DNA of 64,000 bases from Stenotrophomonas sp. BIGb0135 (GCF_024810105.1 NZ_JANUDX010000003.1:496001-560000), one strand, 5' to 3'. Positions 37,791 through 46,437 are shown, counted from the stretch's first letter. Notes: a model not told the origin generated them from the sequence alone. Numbers and translations: made by a program.

Positions 37791-39692
37791 TTACTTTGCC
37801 CCTGCCGGCGCTGCTGCGACAGGCTCGGCAAGCAGGCCCAGATCGCGCGCCCGTGCGTGCGCCAGCTCGGCCTGGCGGTGCCATCCCTTGCGGTTAAGGG
37901 CATCGATGACCTTACGTGCGTACCCGGGATCGGCAACACTGTTGTCGATTGCCTGGACGAACATCTCATCGGCCAGCCCTTCGTCGTGCGCATGCAGCAT
38001 CGCGTAGTCGCCCACCTGGGCATAGCTGTAAGGGGGAAGCGTAGTGCGCTTGAACAGTGCACGGAACGCCTCGGCCAGCCGCCGATCATCAAGCGCGACG
38101 CCCTTGTAGCGATTTTCCAGCAATGAGAAAAGAGCGCCCGTGGTCTCCGGGCTCAACGTTCCGGTCTGGACCTTGGACACCAGCCGATCCCACCAGATCG
38201 ACGGCACGTCGCGCCCACTCTGTGCCGCCGTCAGGATCAAGCCCTGGTCACTGATGATCGATGCGCCGGGAAGTTGCGATCCACGTTCGAACTCACCGAT
38301 GGCCATGTCAATGAATGGCGAGTTCGCATAGCCATCGGACATCCCGAAATACATGGCCCCCAGGTCCGCACTGGCGCGCGCCGACCCCGGATTCTCCACG
38401 ACCAGCTCGGTCGCCAGCAGCAGGGGATCGCCCCACGTCGCCGATCGAATGAGGGTCAACCCAGCGGACCCGACCAGAATGGCCAGGACAGCGGCCGGCA
38501 AGACCCGCTGACGCGCCGCCGCCGGTGCGCGAAGGACCAGGTCGCAGGCCACCAGCAGCACGCCGAGCAGGGCAAGGTAGTTCCGGTGCTCGAAGGCCAG
38601 CTCCAGCGCAATGACATTGCTGGTGAGCAGGTGCGATACGAAAAACCACAGGATGCCCAGTGCCACCAACGGTGCGCGCCGACGGGTGCATATCGCGGTA
38701 GCCAGCAGGCCCAACAGCAGCAAGCCGCCCAGCAACGTGGACACCGGCTGCAACATGCCGCGCGAGGGCACGACGTTGTCGTAATAGAACGTGAGATTGC
38801 CTGGCGTCGGCAGGACGATCTGCAGCAGGTACATCGGCAGTACCCGCAGCTGGGTCAGCAGTCGCTCCCAGGTACCGAAGTTGCGTGCGAGGTAGTGATC
38901 GGACCAGTAATGGGGCACCACCACCGCGACGAAGACGACAAGACCGCCGATCACCGCCACGCTGTAGAGGCCACGCCACCTCCTCGCTACCGAGGGGTTG
39001 GATGCGGCAAATCGAAGGACCGTCAGCTCCAGTGCCAGCGCGTACACCGGCACGAGTACGGCGGTCTCTTTTGACAGCAACCCGATCAGAGTCAACAGGA
39101 CCGTCGCCAACAGCCACGGCCAACCCGAACCGGATCGAATCTGGCACAAACGCCCGCGCAGGTAGCAGATCATTGCCGCGAGCATGAAAGTCGCGGCCAG
39201 CGTCTCCATGCGCTGCACCACGTACAGGACGCTGGACACCTGGATGGGATGGATGGCCCAAAGCAACGCCACCGCAAACGCCGCACCGTGCCGGGTACGA
39301 TCCTTCAGCACAACGGTGGCTGCCGGCGCGGCGAGCAGCGTATTGATCAGCACCCATACCAGCGCGGTGTTGCACGCGTGGATGAGCAACCCCACGAGCT
39401 TGTAACCCCAGGGGTTCAACCCTCCCACGGCGTGGTTCATCGCCAACGTCGCCATGGCCAGTGGGCGCGCTCCGAACGTTCCACCCGGATCGAAGGAGGT
39501 CGCCGCGTGCCAGATCAAGGACGGCTGCAGCGTAGCCACGTGCAACCGGGAGTTTTCCACGATCGTGCTGTAGTCGTCGAAGATGAACGCTCCGCTGAGT
39601 CCCGGCCAGTAAATGGCCAGTACCAAAAGGCCAATCAGCGACAACCCAGCCCACTGTTGCCAACGACGCACCGCGTGCTCACCCTTCAACAA
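37791..39692 (-). CDS. GT-C multi-pass glycosyltransferase (TMTC/pilin O-glycosyltransferase-like)
   Basis: A 633-residue inner-membrane protein with about 11-12 hydrophobic segments up to residue 430 and a soluble helical C-terminus. The first periplasmic loop has FIFDDYSTIVEN with the Asp39-Asp40 pair typical of GT-C enzymes (TMTC, PMT and TfpW-like), and HPIQVSSVLYVVQRMETLAA matches a conserved loop of the TMTC group. GT-C enzymes use polyprenyl-phosphate sugars and act on periplasmic acceptors. It lies 27 bases after the second pilin gene on the same strand, the place where pilin glycosyltransferases are found in some pseudomonads. Start TTG 39692 has GGGAG 8 bases upstream; the acceptor is inferred from position only. 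Confidence 0.75.
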   Translation of the reverse strand: MLKGEHAVRRWQQWAGLSLIGLLVLAIYWPGLSGAFIFDDYSTIVENSRLHVATLQPSLIWHAATSFDPGGTFGARPLAMATLAMNHAVGGLNPWGYKLVGLLIHACNTALVWVLINTLLAAPAATVVLKDRTRHGAAFAVALLWAIHPIQVSSVLYVVQRMETLAATFMLAAMICYLRGRLCQIRSGSGWPWLLATVLLTLIGLLSKETAVLVPVYALALELTVLRFAASNPSVARRWRGLYSVAVIGGLVVFVAVVVPHYWSDHYLARNFGTWERLLTQLRVLPMYLLQIVLPTPGNLTFYYDNVVPSRGMLQPVSTLLGGLLLLGLLATAICTRRRAPLVALGILWFFVSHLLTSNVIALELAFEHRNYLALLGVLLVACDLVLRAPAAARQRVLPAAVLAILVGSAGLTLIRSATWGDPLLLATELVVENPGSARASADLGAMYFGMSDGYANSPFIDMAIGEFERGSQLPGASIISDQGLILTAAQSGRDVPSIWWDRLVSKVQTGTLSPETTGALFSLLENRYKGVALDDRRLAEAFRALFKRTTLPPYSYAQVGDYAMLHAHDEGLADEMFVQAIDNSVADPGYARKVIDALNRKGWHRQAELAHARARDLGLLAEPVAAAPAGAK

Positions 39693-39719
39693 CGCTTTTC
39701 TCCCTCGACGTCCGATCGA

Positions 39720-40124
39720 TCAACTGCAGCCAGCGGGCAGCAGCTTTGCATCCAGCGACCCGTCGGCCTTGCAGCGCCATTCGCCCGACTGGCTGCGCGC
39801 GATCTCGATGGTCTTGTTGGCCACGGTCGGACTGCCGCGCAGCGTGCACCGGATGTACCCCTCATCGGTGGACAACATGCTCAGCCGGCAACGCGCGGTG
39901 CTGCTGGGCAGACCGATGTCGGCCAGATTGAAGGTGGTGACGTTGTTGGCCAGCACCTGCGACTCGAACATGGTGCGGCCGCCGGTCACTTCGGCCAGGC
40001 CCGCCGTCAACTGCGACTTGGCCACGTAATTCTGATAAGCCGGCAGCGCGATGGCTGCCAGGATCGCGATGATCGCGACCACGATCATCAACTCGATCAA
40101 CGTAAAACCACGCTCCCCACGCAT
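39720..40124 (-). CDS. pilA: type IV major-pilin-like protein, second paralog
   Basis: A 134-residue type IVa pilin. The short leader MRGERG is followed by [18 protein letters not shown] (cleavage by PilD after Gly, N-methyl-Phe) and the usual amphipathic helix. Four Cys are conserved with the first pilin, the last pair bounding the D-region, and the chain ends PAGCS, that is Cys plus a terminal Ser. The globular part differs strongly from the neighbour pilin. ATG 40124 has GGGGGGAC 5 bases upstream. A terminator separates it from the first pilin gene, so it may be expressed at a lower level; the GT-C gene follows directly. Confidence 0.9.
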   Translation of the reverse strand: MRGERGFTLIELMIVVAIIAILAAIALPAYQNYVAKSQLTAGLAEVTGGRTMFESQVLANNVTTFNLADIGLPSSTARCRLSMLSTDEGYIRCTLRGSPTVANKTIEIARSQSGEWRCKADGSLDAKLLPAGCS

Positions 40125-40160
40125 GGCGTCCCCCCATAGGATGCTGTTCGGTTGCTCTTC

Positions 40161-40189
40161 AAAAGAAAAGGGGGCGAAACCGCCCCCTT
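40161..40189 (-). terminator. terminator/attenuator between the two pilin genes
   Basis: On the minus strand aagggggcg-gttt-cgcccccttt forms a 9-bp stem followed by TTTTC TTTT. It lies 27 bases after the first pilin stop and should reduce transcription into the second pilin and GT-C genes. Confidence 0.85.
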
Positions 40190-40215
40190 CCCTCAAATAC
40201 GCCTGGCGCTGGGAA

Positions 40216-40629
40216 TTAGCAGCCAGCCGGCTTGTAGTCTTCCAGGTCGGTGGCGGCGGTGCAGTTCCACGCGCCCGAGCCATTGCGCTCCAGCTCGATG
40301 GTCTTGCCAGCAACCTTCGGGTTGCCCTTCAGGGTGCAGGTGATCTTCTGGCCCGAGGTGGCTTCCCAGTTGCCCGACGGCTCAATGCCGCAACGCGGGG
40401 TGCTGGAGGCCAGGCCCAGGTCGGCGACGGTCGCAGCGCCGGTCTTGGTGCCCGACTGGATGCCTTCTTCGAACGCGGTCACGCCGCCACGGATGTCGGC
40501 CAGACCGGCAGTGACCTGCGACTTGGCGACGTAGTTCTGGTAAGCCGGCAGTGCGATGGCGGCCAGGATGGCGATGATCGCGACAACGATCATCAGTTCG
40601 ATCAGGGTAAAGCCCTGCTGCTTCTTCAT
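40216..40629 (-). CDS. pilA: type IV major pilin, first paralog
   Basis: A 137-residue type IVa pilin. The leader MKKQQG precedes [18 protein letters not shown]; Gly-1 and Glu5 are in place for PilD cleavage and assembly. The globular part has four Cys (TPRCG, ITCTL, WNCTA and terminal PAGC). ATG 40629 has AGGGGAT 8 bases upstream. It is the promoter-proximal pilin: a sigma-54 -24/-12 element lies about 100 bases upstream, consistent with PilS/PilR control. Probably the major subunit. Confidence 0.93.
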   Translation of the reverse strand: MKKQQGFTLIELMIVVAIIAILAAIALPAYQNYVAKSQVTAGLADIRGGVTAFEEGIQSGTKTGAATVADLGLASSTPRCGIEPSGNWEATSGQKITCTLKGNPKVAGKTIELERNGSGAWNCTAATDLEDYKPAGC

Positions 40630-40987
40630 GAGTACATCCCCTAGAGGTAGGAAAAAAATGAACACTGGGTCGAAGCCTGGGCCGGCGGACCGGTGAGCGA
40701 GGCTGGCGCCCGTGCGGGTGGATCAAAGCAGGTTGCGTGCCAACGTGATCAGCAATGCTCCCCAGCATTCCCCGGCGCAATGATGGCAGCAATCTTCAGG
40801 ATTGGAACCCCCTTCACGGAAATCTGCGACCAATCCGGCAATGTGACGTGTTGCGTCACCTTGTGACCGTGGGGGTCCCGGATCCCGGTCACGCTTCGTC
40901 CCGAACTGGGGATGCCACAGCGCCCCGGAACCGGCTAACATGCGGCGCAGATAGCCCGCCTGGGGATGGCGTGGCTGGGGAGCCTGT
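40630..40987. other. divergent control region between pilA and pilC
   Basis: No gene is seen in 358 bases. It holds the sigma-54 promoter listed separately and, further upstream, AT-richer stretches (40742-40860) including the inverted repeat gtgacg-tgttg-cgtcac (40843-40859), a possible regulator site. The pilC start is preceded by GGGGAG. Confidence 0.5.
40727..40742 (-). promoter_or_regulatory. sigma-54 (-24/-12) promoter of pilA
   Basis: The minus strand reads TGGCACGCAACCTGCT. Against the consensus TGGCACG-N4-TTGCW only one position (C for T) differs, and the GG and GC pairs have the required 10-base spacing. It lies about 98 bases before the first pilin ATG, leaving a leader of about 85-90 bases. 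PilR, a sigma-54 activator, is encoded in this window. Confidence 0.85.
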
Positions 40988-42244
40988 ATGTCTGTCAGCC
41001 GTAGTGCAGTCAAGAAAGAGCCCGTGGCGCGCAGCACCATGGAGTTGCAGCCGTTTGTCTGGGAGGGGACCGACAAGCGGGGCGTGAAGATGAAGGGCGA
41101 ACAGCCCGCCAAGAACATGAACCTGCTGCGCGCGGAGCTGCGACGGATGGGCATCACGCCCACCGTGGTCAAGCCCAAGCCCAAGCCGCTGTTCGGCGCG
41201 GCCGGGGCCAAGATCAGCGCCAAGGACATCGCCTTCTTCAGCCGCCAGATGGCGACCATGATGAAGTCGGGCGTGCCCATCGTGGGCGCGCTGGACATCA
41301 TCGGTAGCGGGCACAAGAACCCGCGCATGAAGAAGATGGTGGACACCATCCGCACCGACATCGAGGGCGGCTCCTCGCTGTATGAGGCGATCAGCCGGCA
41401 CCCGGTCCAGTTCGACGAGCTGTACCGCAACCTGGTCAAGGCCGGTGAAGGCGCCGGTGTGCTGGAAACCGTGCTGGACACGGTGGCCAACTACAAAGAG
41501 AACATCGAAGCGCTCAAGGGCAAGATCAAGAAGGCCCTGTTCTACCCGATCATGGTCATGGCCGTGGCCATGCTGGTCAGCGGCATCCTGCTGGTCTGGG
41601 TGGTGCCGCAGTTCGAGGACGTGTTCAAGGGCTTCGGCGCCGAGCTGCCTGCCTTCACCCAGATGATCGTGAACCTGTCCCGGTTCATGGTGTCCTGGTG
41701 GCTGCCGATCCTGATCGTCCTGGTCGGCAGCGTGTTCGGCTTCCTCGCCGCCTACAAGCGCTCGCCGACGATGCAGCACACGCTGGACCGGCTGATCCTG
41801 AAGGTACCGGTGATCGGTCAGCTGATGCACAACAGTGCCATCGCCCGCTTCGCCCGGACCACGGCGGTGACCTTCAAGGCGGGTGTCCCGCTGGTGGAGG
41901 CCCTGAGCATCGTGGCCGGCGCAACCGGCAACATGGTGTATGAGGAAGCCGTGCTGCGCATGCGCGACGACGTGTCGGTGGGCTACCCGGTCAATATGGC
42001 CATGAAGCAGACCAACCTGTTCCCGCACATGGTCATCCAGATGACCGGCATCGGCGAAGAGGCCGGCGCGCTGGACGCCATGCTGTTCAAGGTGGCCGAG
42101 TACTACGAGCAGGAAGTGAACAACGCGGTGGACGCGCTGAGCAGCCTGCTGGAACCGATCGTGATGGTGGTTATTGGTACCATCGTCGGCGGCATGGTGA
42201 TCGGCATGTACCTGCCCATCTTCAAACTCGCTTCGGTGGTCTGA
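40988..42244 (+). CDS. pilC: type IV pilus inner-membrane platform protein PilC
   Basis: Polytopic platform protein of the type II secretion F family, 418 residues. Two homologous T2SSF domains are seen (from FSRQMATMMKSGVPIVGALD and from RFARTTAVTFKAGVPLVEAL), each followed by hydrophobic segments, ending IGMYLPIFKLASVV. It anchors the PilB/PilT motors to the pilus. ATG 40988 has GGGGAG 5 bases upstream. pilD follows after 7 bases, so pilC-pilD-coaE is an operon. Confidence 0.96.
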   Translation: MSVSRSAVKKEPVARSTMELQPFVWEGTDKRGVKMKGEQPAKNMNLLRAELRRMGITPTVVKPKPKPLFGAAGAKISAKDIAFFSRQMATMMKSGVPIVGALDIIGSGHKNPRMKKMVDTIRTDIEGGSSLYEAISRHPVQFDELYRNLVKAGEGAGVLETVLDTVANYKENIEALKGKIKKALFYPIMVMAVAMLVSGILLVWVVPQFEDVFKGFGAELPAFTQMIVNLSRFMVSWWLPILIVLVGSVFGFLAAYKRSPTMQHTLDRLILKVPVIGQLMHNSAIARFARTTAVTFKAGVPLVEALSIVAGATGNMVYEEAVLRMRDDVSVGYPVNMAMKQTNLFPHMVIQMTGIGEEAGALDAMLFKVAEYYEQEVNNAVDALSSLLEPIVMVVIGTIVGGMVIGMYLPIFKLASVV

Positions 42245-42251
42245 TACACAC

Positions 42252-43115
42252 ATGGCATTTCTCGACCAGCACCCCGGTCTCGGCTACCCCGCCGCGGCCG
42301 GCCTGGGACTGCTCCTGGGCAGCTTCCTCAATGTAGTGATCCTGCGCCTGCCCAAGCGGCTGGACTGGCAGTGGAAGCGCGACGCCCGCGAAGTGCTGGA
42401 AGAGCCGGACATCTACGAGCCGCCGCCGCCGGGGATCGTGGTCGAGCCCTCGCACTGCCCGCACTGCAAGCACAAGCTGGCCTGGTACGAGAACATCCCG
42501 CTGTTCAGCTGGCTGATCCAGCGTGGCAAGTGCCGCCATTGCCACGCTCCGATCTCGATCCAGTACCCGCTGGTGGAACTGCTGACCGCGCTGCTGGTGC
42601 TGGCCAGCGTCTGGCAGTTCGGCTTCGGCTGGCAAGGCTTCGGCGCGATCGTGCTGAGCTGCTTCCTGGTCGCCCTGTCCGGGATCGACCTGCGCACCCA
42701 ACTGCTGCCCGACCAGTTGACCCTGCCGCTGATGTGGCTGGGCCTGATCGCCGCCAGCGACAACCTGTACATGCCCGCCAAGCCGGCCCTGCTCGGCGCA
42801 TTGGCCGGCTACCTGTCGCTATGGTCGGTGTGGTGGCTGTTCAAGCAGATCACCGGCAAGGAAGGCATGGGCCACGGCGACTTCAAGCTGCTGGCCGCGC
42901 TGGGCGCCTGGTGCGGGCTCAAGGGCATCCTGCCGATCATCCTGCTGTCCTCGGTGGTCGGCGCGATCATCGGCTCGGTCTGGCTGTATGCGCGCGGCCG
43001 CGACCGCGCCACGCCGATCCCGTTCGGCCCCTATCTGGCGATTGCCGGCTGGATCGTCTTCATGTGGGGCGAGCAGATCATCAGCGCCTATATGGGCTTT
43101 GCCGGCCTGCGTTGA
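42252..43115 (+). CDS. pilD: prepilin peptidase / N-methyltransferase
   Basis: Inner-membrane aspartic protease of 287 residues that cleaves prepilin leaders and methylates the new N-terminus. The N-terminal methylase region has two CxxC pairs (CPHCKH and CRHCHA), and the catalytic Asp motifs are seen near SGIDLRTQLLPD and in GMGHGDFKLLAALGAW (GxGD). About eight hydrophobic segments. It acts on both pilins here and probably on type II secretion pseudopilins. Confidence 0.96.
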   Translation: MAFLDQHPGLGYPAAAGLGLLLGSFLNVVILRLPKRLDWQWKRDAREVLEEPDIYEPPPPGIVVEPSHCPHCKHKLAWYENIPLFSWLIQRGKCRHCHAPISIQYPLVELLTALLVLASVWQFGFGWQGFGAIVLSCFLVALSGIDLRTQLLPDQLTLPLMWLGLIAASDNLYMPAKPALLGALAGYLSLWSVWWLFKQITGKEGMGHGDFKLLAALGAWCGLKGILPIILLSSVVGAIIGSVWLYARGRDRATPIPFGPYLAIAGWIVFMWGEQIISAYMGFAGLR

Positions 43116-43125
43116 GGGCCGGCCG

Positions 43126-43746
43126 ATGGCGCGCTACCTCATCGGGTTGACCGGCGGCATCGCCGCCGGCAAAAGCGAACTGAGCCGGCGGTTCGACGCC
43201 CTGGGCATTACCGTCGCCGATGCTGACGTCGCAGCGCGTGCGGTGGTCGCCCCCGGCAGCGAAGGCCTGGCCCGGATCGCGGCGCATTTCGGCCCGGGCA
43301 TCCTGCTGGCCGACGGCCAGCTTGACCGGGCCGCCCTGCGCGAGCGCATCTTCGCCTCGGCACGGGAGCGCCAGGCGCTGGAAGCCATCACCCACCCCGC
43401 CATCCGCACGCTGCTGCGCGAGACCTGCGAGCAGGCCGACGGGCCGTACGCGATCGCCGCCATCCCACTGCTCACCGAAGCCGGCGGCCGCCAACAGTAC
43501 CCCTGGCTGGACCGCATTCTGGTGGTGGATGTCCCGGTGGCGGTCCAGCACGCCCGCCTGCTGCGGCGCGACGGGATCAGCGCCGCGCTGGCCGACCGCA
43601 TGATCGCCGCCCAGGCCAGCCGCGAGGCACGCCTGGCGCTGGCCGATGACGTCGTGGTCAACGACGGCGACCCGGACCACCTGCAGGCCAAGGTCGAGCA
43701 ACTCGACCGCCGCTATCGCGCCCTGGCAGCAGCCGCCAAACCGTAG
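43126..43746 (+). CDS. coaE: dephospho-CoA kinase
   Basis: Cytosolic P-loop kinase for the last step of coenzyme A synthesis, 206 residues. Walker A is LTGGIAAGKSELSRRF, with VADADVAARAVV and TEAGGRQQY-type segments typical of CoaE. It follows pilD by 10 bases, as in other pil loci. Its TAG stop is part of a SMAG palindrome (43743-43769), which may define the transcript 3' end. Confidence 0.95.
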   Translation: MARYLIGLTGGIAAGKSELSRRFDALGITVADADVAARAVVAPGSEGLARIAAHFGPGILLADGQLDRAALRERIFASARERQALEAITHPAIRTLLRETCEQADGPYAIAAIPLLTEAGGRQQYPWLDRILVVDVPVAVQHARLLRRDGISAALADRMIAAQASREARLALADDVVVNDGDPDHLQAKVEQLDRRYRALAAAAKP

Positions 43747-43769
43747 CGCCACCCCATCGGTGGCTGCAC
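43743..43769 (+). repeat. SMAG palindrome at coaE 3' end
   Basis: GTAG head followed by gccacc-ccatc-ggtggc. The TAG of the head is the stop codon of coaE, so the repeat touches the coding region. It lies between the convergent coaE and colS genes. Confidence 0.7.
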
Positions 43770-43817
43770 GGCAGCTGGATGGGCTCGAACGGCAGCCGCG
43801 CGTGGCGCGGCGTGGCG

Positions 43818-45140
43818 CTATGCGGGCGCAAACGTCAGCGTAGCCACCACGCCGCGCTGGTCGCCCGGGCGCACGCTCACCTGCCAGCCGTACAGGTCGC
43901 ACAGCCGGCTGACGATCGACAGGCCAATGCCGCCGCCCTGCGAATGCCCGGCGTGGGTGCCGCGATAGCCGCGCTGGAACAGCTTGGCCGCATCTTCCGC
44001 ACTCAGGCCCGGGCCACTGTCAATGACATCGACCCGGTTGCCGGTGATGCGCACGCGCACTGAGCCTTCCTGCGAATACTTCACCGCGTTGCCGATCAGG
44101 TTGCCCAACGCCACCGACAGGGCCGATTCCGGCGCATCGATGACCAGGTCGCGGTCGCCCTCCAGCACCAGCTCGAGCGGCTTGCCACCGAGCTGGGCGC
44201 GGTGCGCATCGAGCAGTTGCTCGCCCACCCGCGCCACGTTGCTGCTGCCCTGCCCGCGCTCGTTGCGCGACAGCAGCAACAGCGAGCCGATCAGGTCGGT
44301 GCACTGCTGTTCGGCGCGCTGGATGCGCTGCAGGCGTTGCAGCACCTTCTCGTCCAGGCCCGGCCGGGCCAGCAGCAGCTCGGTTGCCCCGCGGATCACC
44401 GCCAACGGGGTGCGCAACTCATGGCTGACGTCGGCGTTGAACTCGCGATCGCGCTGCACCACTTCGGTCAGCCGCGAAGAATAATCATCCAGGGCCTGGG
44501 CCAGCTGGCCCACTTCGTCATCCGGGAAACGCGGGGCCAGCGGCTCCGGCTCGCTGGTGCCACCACGGTAGGCACGCAGGCGCGCGGCCAGGTCCGAGAC
44601 CGGCTTCATCACTTTGGACGCCGACCACCAGCCCAGCACCAGGGACAGCAGGCTGAAGACAAGTACGGAGATCAACAGCGCACGATTGAGCTGGGCCTCC
44701 CCGCGCACGCTTTCGGTCATGTCATAGGCCAGGAAGAACCAGGCCTCCGGGGTCTTGCGCACTGCCAGCTTGTAGGAGAACGGCTTGTTCTCCTCATCGA
44801 CCCCGCTGACGCTGTAATTGCCAGGTGCGTAGGCCGCCCATTCCGGGCGCTCTTCGCGCACGCGGTCGAATTTGTCTTTGGAATAGGCGAAGGCGCGGAT
44901 CTGCTGGAACGGCAGATCCGGGCTGCGGCTGGGGTCGAGCTGGAACCGCATCGCGTATTCGTCGATATTGCGGTTCATCACATCTTCCACCAGTTGGTTT
45001 TCCACCCGCGCGCGGGTCCAATTGGTGGCAAACGCAAACAGCGCCGTCAGGCAGAAGCCCAACAGCGCAAATGACACGATGATGCGGCTGCGCAGCCGGC
45101 GCCGATATGGCGCGCGGCGACGCTCCCCCTTGGCCGTCAC
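43818..45140 (-). CDS. colS: sensor histidine kinase ColS/VgrS-like
   Basis: Inner-membrane histidine kinase (440 residues from GTG 45140). Two membrane segments (about 18-38 and 155-175) enclose a short periplasmic domain that contains ERPE, an ExxE pattern like the metal-sensing motif reported in ColS/VgrS. A HAMP region, H-box DVSHELRTPLAVIRGATEL (His240) and ATPase domain (DSGPGL, GGGIGLSIVSRL) follow. The gene lies beside coaE, the same neighbourhood as vgrS in Xanthomonas. GTG 45140 begins 4 bases after the regulator stop; an ATG at 45182 would overlap it by 38 bases and lacks a ribosome binding site. ColS in relatives senses iron/zinc excess. Confidence 0.8.
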   Translation of the reverse strand: MTAKGERRRAPYRRRLRSRIIVSFALLGFCLTALFAFATNWTRARVENQLVEDVMNRNIDEYAMRFQLDPSRSPDLPFQQIRAFAYSKDKFDRVREERPEWAAYAPGNYSVSGVDEENKPFSYKLAVRKTPEAWFFLAYDMTESVRGEAQLNRALLISVLVFSLLSLVLGWWSASKVMKPVSDLAARLRAYRGGTSEPEPLAPRFPDDEVGQLAQALDDYSSRLTEVVQRDREFNADVSHELRTPLAVIRGATELLLARPGLDEKVLQRLQRIQRAEQQCTDLIGSLLLLSRNERGQGSSNVARVGEQLLDAHRAQLGGKPLELVLEGDRDLVIDAPESALSVALGNLIGNAVKYSQEGSVRVRITGNRVDVIDSGPGLSAEDAAKLFQRGYRGTHAGHSQGGGIGLSIVSRLCDLYGWQVSVRPGDQRGVVATLTFAPA

Positions 45141-45144
45141 CGGA

Positions 45145-45822
45145 TCAGGCTTCCGGCGCGGCGATGCGGTATCCGATGCCATGGCGGGTCTGGATCAGCG
45201 GCACTTCGAACGGCTTGTCCACCACCGCACGCAGGCCGTGGATGTGCACGCGCAGCGAATCCGAATCGGGCAGTTCTTCGCCCCACACGCGGGTTTCCAG
45301 CTCCTGGCGGGTCACCACCGCAGGAGCGGCTTCCATCAGGGCCTGCAGGATCTTCAGCGCGGTCGGGTTGAGCTGCAGCAGCTTGCCCTGGCGGCGCACT
45401 TCCAGCGTGTCCAGGTTGTATTCCAGATCGCCGGTTTCCAGCACGCGGGTCTGCACGCCCTTGCCCCGGCGCGACAGCGCGTTCAGGCGTACTTCCACTT
45501 CCTGCAGCGCGAACGGCTTGATCAGGTAGTCATCGGCACCGGAATCGAAGCCGGCCAGCTTGTTGTCCAGCGAATCGCGCGCGGTAAGCATCAACACCGG
45601 GGTCTGCTTGCGCGCTTCGTTGCGCAGCTTGCGGCAGACTTCGATGCCGTCCATGCCGGGCAGGTTGAGGTCCAGCACGATCGCATCGAATTCGTGCACC
45701 ACGGCAAGGTGCAGGCCGGTCACGCCGTCGGCGGCGAAGTCCACCGTGTGTCCGCGGTCTTCGAGGTAATCGCCCAGGTTGGCGGCGATGTCGCTGTTGT
45801 CTTCAATTACAAGAATTCGCAC
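45145..45822 (-). CDS. colR: response regulator ColR/VgrR-like (OmpR family)
   Basis: A 225-residue OmpR/PhoB-type regulator. Receiver domain with phospho-acceptor Asp51 (IVLDLNLPGMDG) and Lys in DDYLIKPFA, then a winged-helix DNA-binding domain ending DSLRVHIHGLRAVVDKPF and TRHGIGYRI. It precedes its kinase gene by only 4 bases. In Xanthomonas the orthologous pair next to the pil genes responds to iron and polymyxin stress and affects virulence; this role is assumed from position and similarity. Confidence 0.85.
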   Translation of the reverse strand: MRILVIEDNSDIAANLGDYLEDRGHTVDFAADGVTGLHLAVVHEFDAIVLDLNLPGMDGIEVCRKLRNEARKQTPVLMLTARDSLDNKLAGFDSGADDYLIKPFALQEVEVRLNALSRRGKGVQTRVLETGDLEYNLDTLEVRRQGKLLQLNPTALKILQALMEAAPAVVTRQELETRVWGEELPDSDSLRVHIHGLRAVVDKPFEVPLIQTRHGIGYRIAAPEA

Positions 45823-45966
45823 TGTGACCTCTGTTTCATGAGGGATTGGCCCGGACAGCGTCGCTGCGGCCGAAACCGCAGCGAGCCATTACCTTGCGCT
45901 GCCTGCTGAACGATACAGGCTTCATTGTTAACAGTAGACACCGGCCCGTGCCATGACAGCGTCAAA

Positions 45967-46437
45967 TCACCTGCCGGGGTTGAGATTGTTGAACTGCTGG
46001 TGCTCATTGAGCAGGGACCGGCCGTTCTCTGTGGCCCGGCGCCGCTGCGCCACGGTGGTGCACACGCTCTGCGACATGTTGCTGCCGGTGGCACGCTCAC
46101 GGCGGCAGATCAGCCGGCTGTCCTCCTTGGCCTTGCTCATCACCGTGTTGACCAGTTCCTGGTCATTGAACACGGCCGTGCGGTCAACCGGACTCAGCTC
46201 GCTGGAGAGGGTGTGCCCCTCCATCTTCTGCTCGATCCTGCCCAGCGCCTGCTGGACCCGGCCCTTGTCTTCCGGGCTGATCTCGCTGTAGGACTCGCTG
46301 TTGAGCGCAGCCTTTACCCGATCCACCTGGGCCGATACCGGCTCGCCCTCGGTGATCTTGACCACCCCATCATCACGCTTGGCTTCGGCGGAGCCAACCA
46401 CACACAGGGCAAGCAGAAAAACGGTATATCGACGCAT
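45967..46437 (-). CDS. small exported protein of unknown function
   Basis: A 156-residue protein with a signal peptide (MRRYTVFLLALCVVGSAEA) and a charged, mainly helical mature part ending with a Cys pair in CRRERATGSNMSQSVC, likely a disulfide, then NEHQQFNNLNPGR. Such short proteins are common in Xanthomonadaceae, but no function is recognised. ATG 46437 has GGAG 8 bases upstream. No close operon partner; a separate terminator (46553) belongs to rimK upstream of it. Confidence 0.7.
   Translation of the reverse strand: MRRYTVFLLALCVVGSAEAKRDDGVVKITEGEPVSAQVDRVKAALNSESYSEISPEDKGRVQQALGRIEQKMEGHTLSSELSPVDRTAVFNDQELVNTVMSKAKEDSRLICRRERATGSNMSQSVCTTVAQRRRATENGRSLLNEHQQFNNLNPGR

Noticed and set aside
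39720..40629. Pilin tandem as an assembly or copying artefact
   Set aside because: Outside the N-terminal helix the two pilins differ strongly and have different leaders and intergenic DNA, so they are true paralogs.
43743..43769. Rho-independent terminator for coaE
   Set aside because: The palindrome is short, has the GTAG head of SMAG repeats and no T-run; classified as a repeat.
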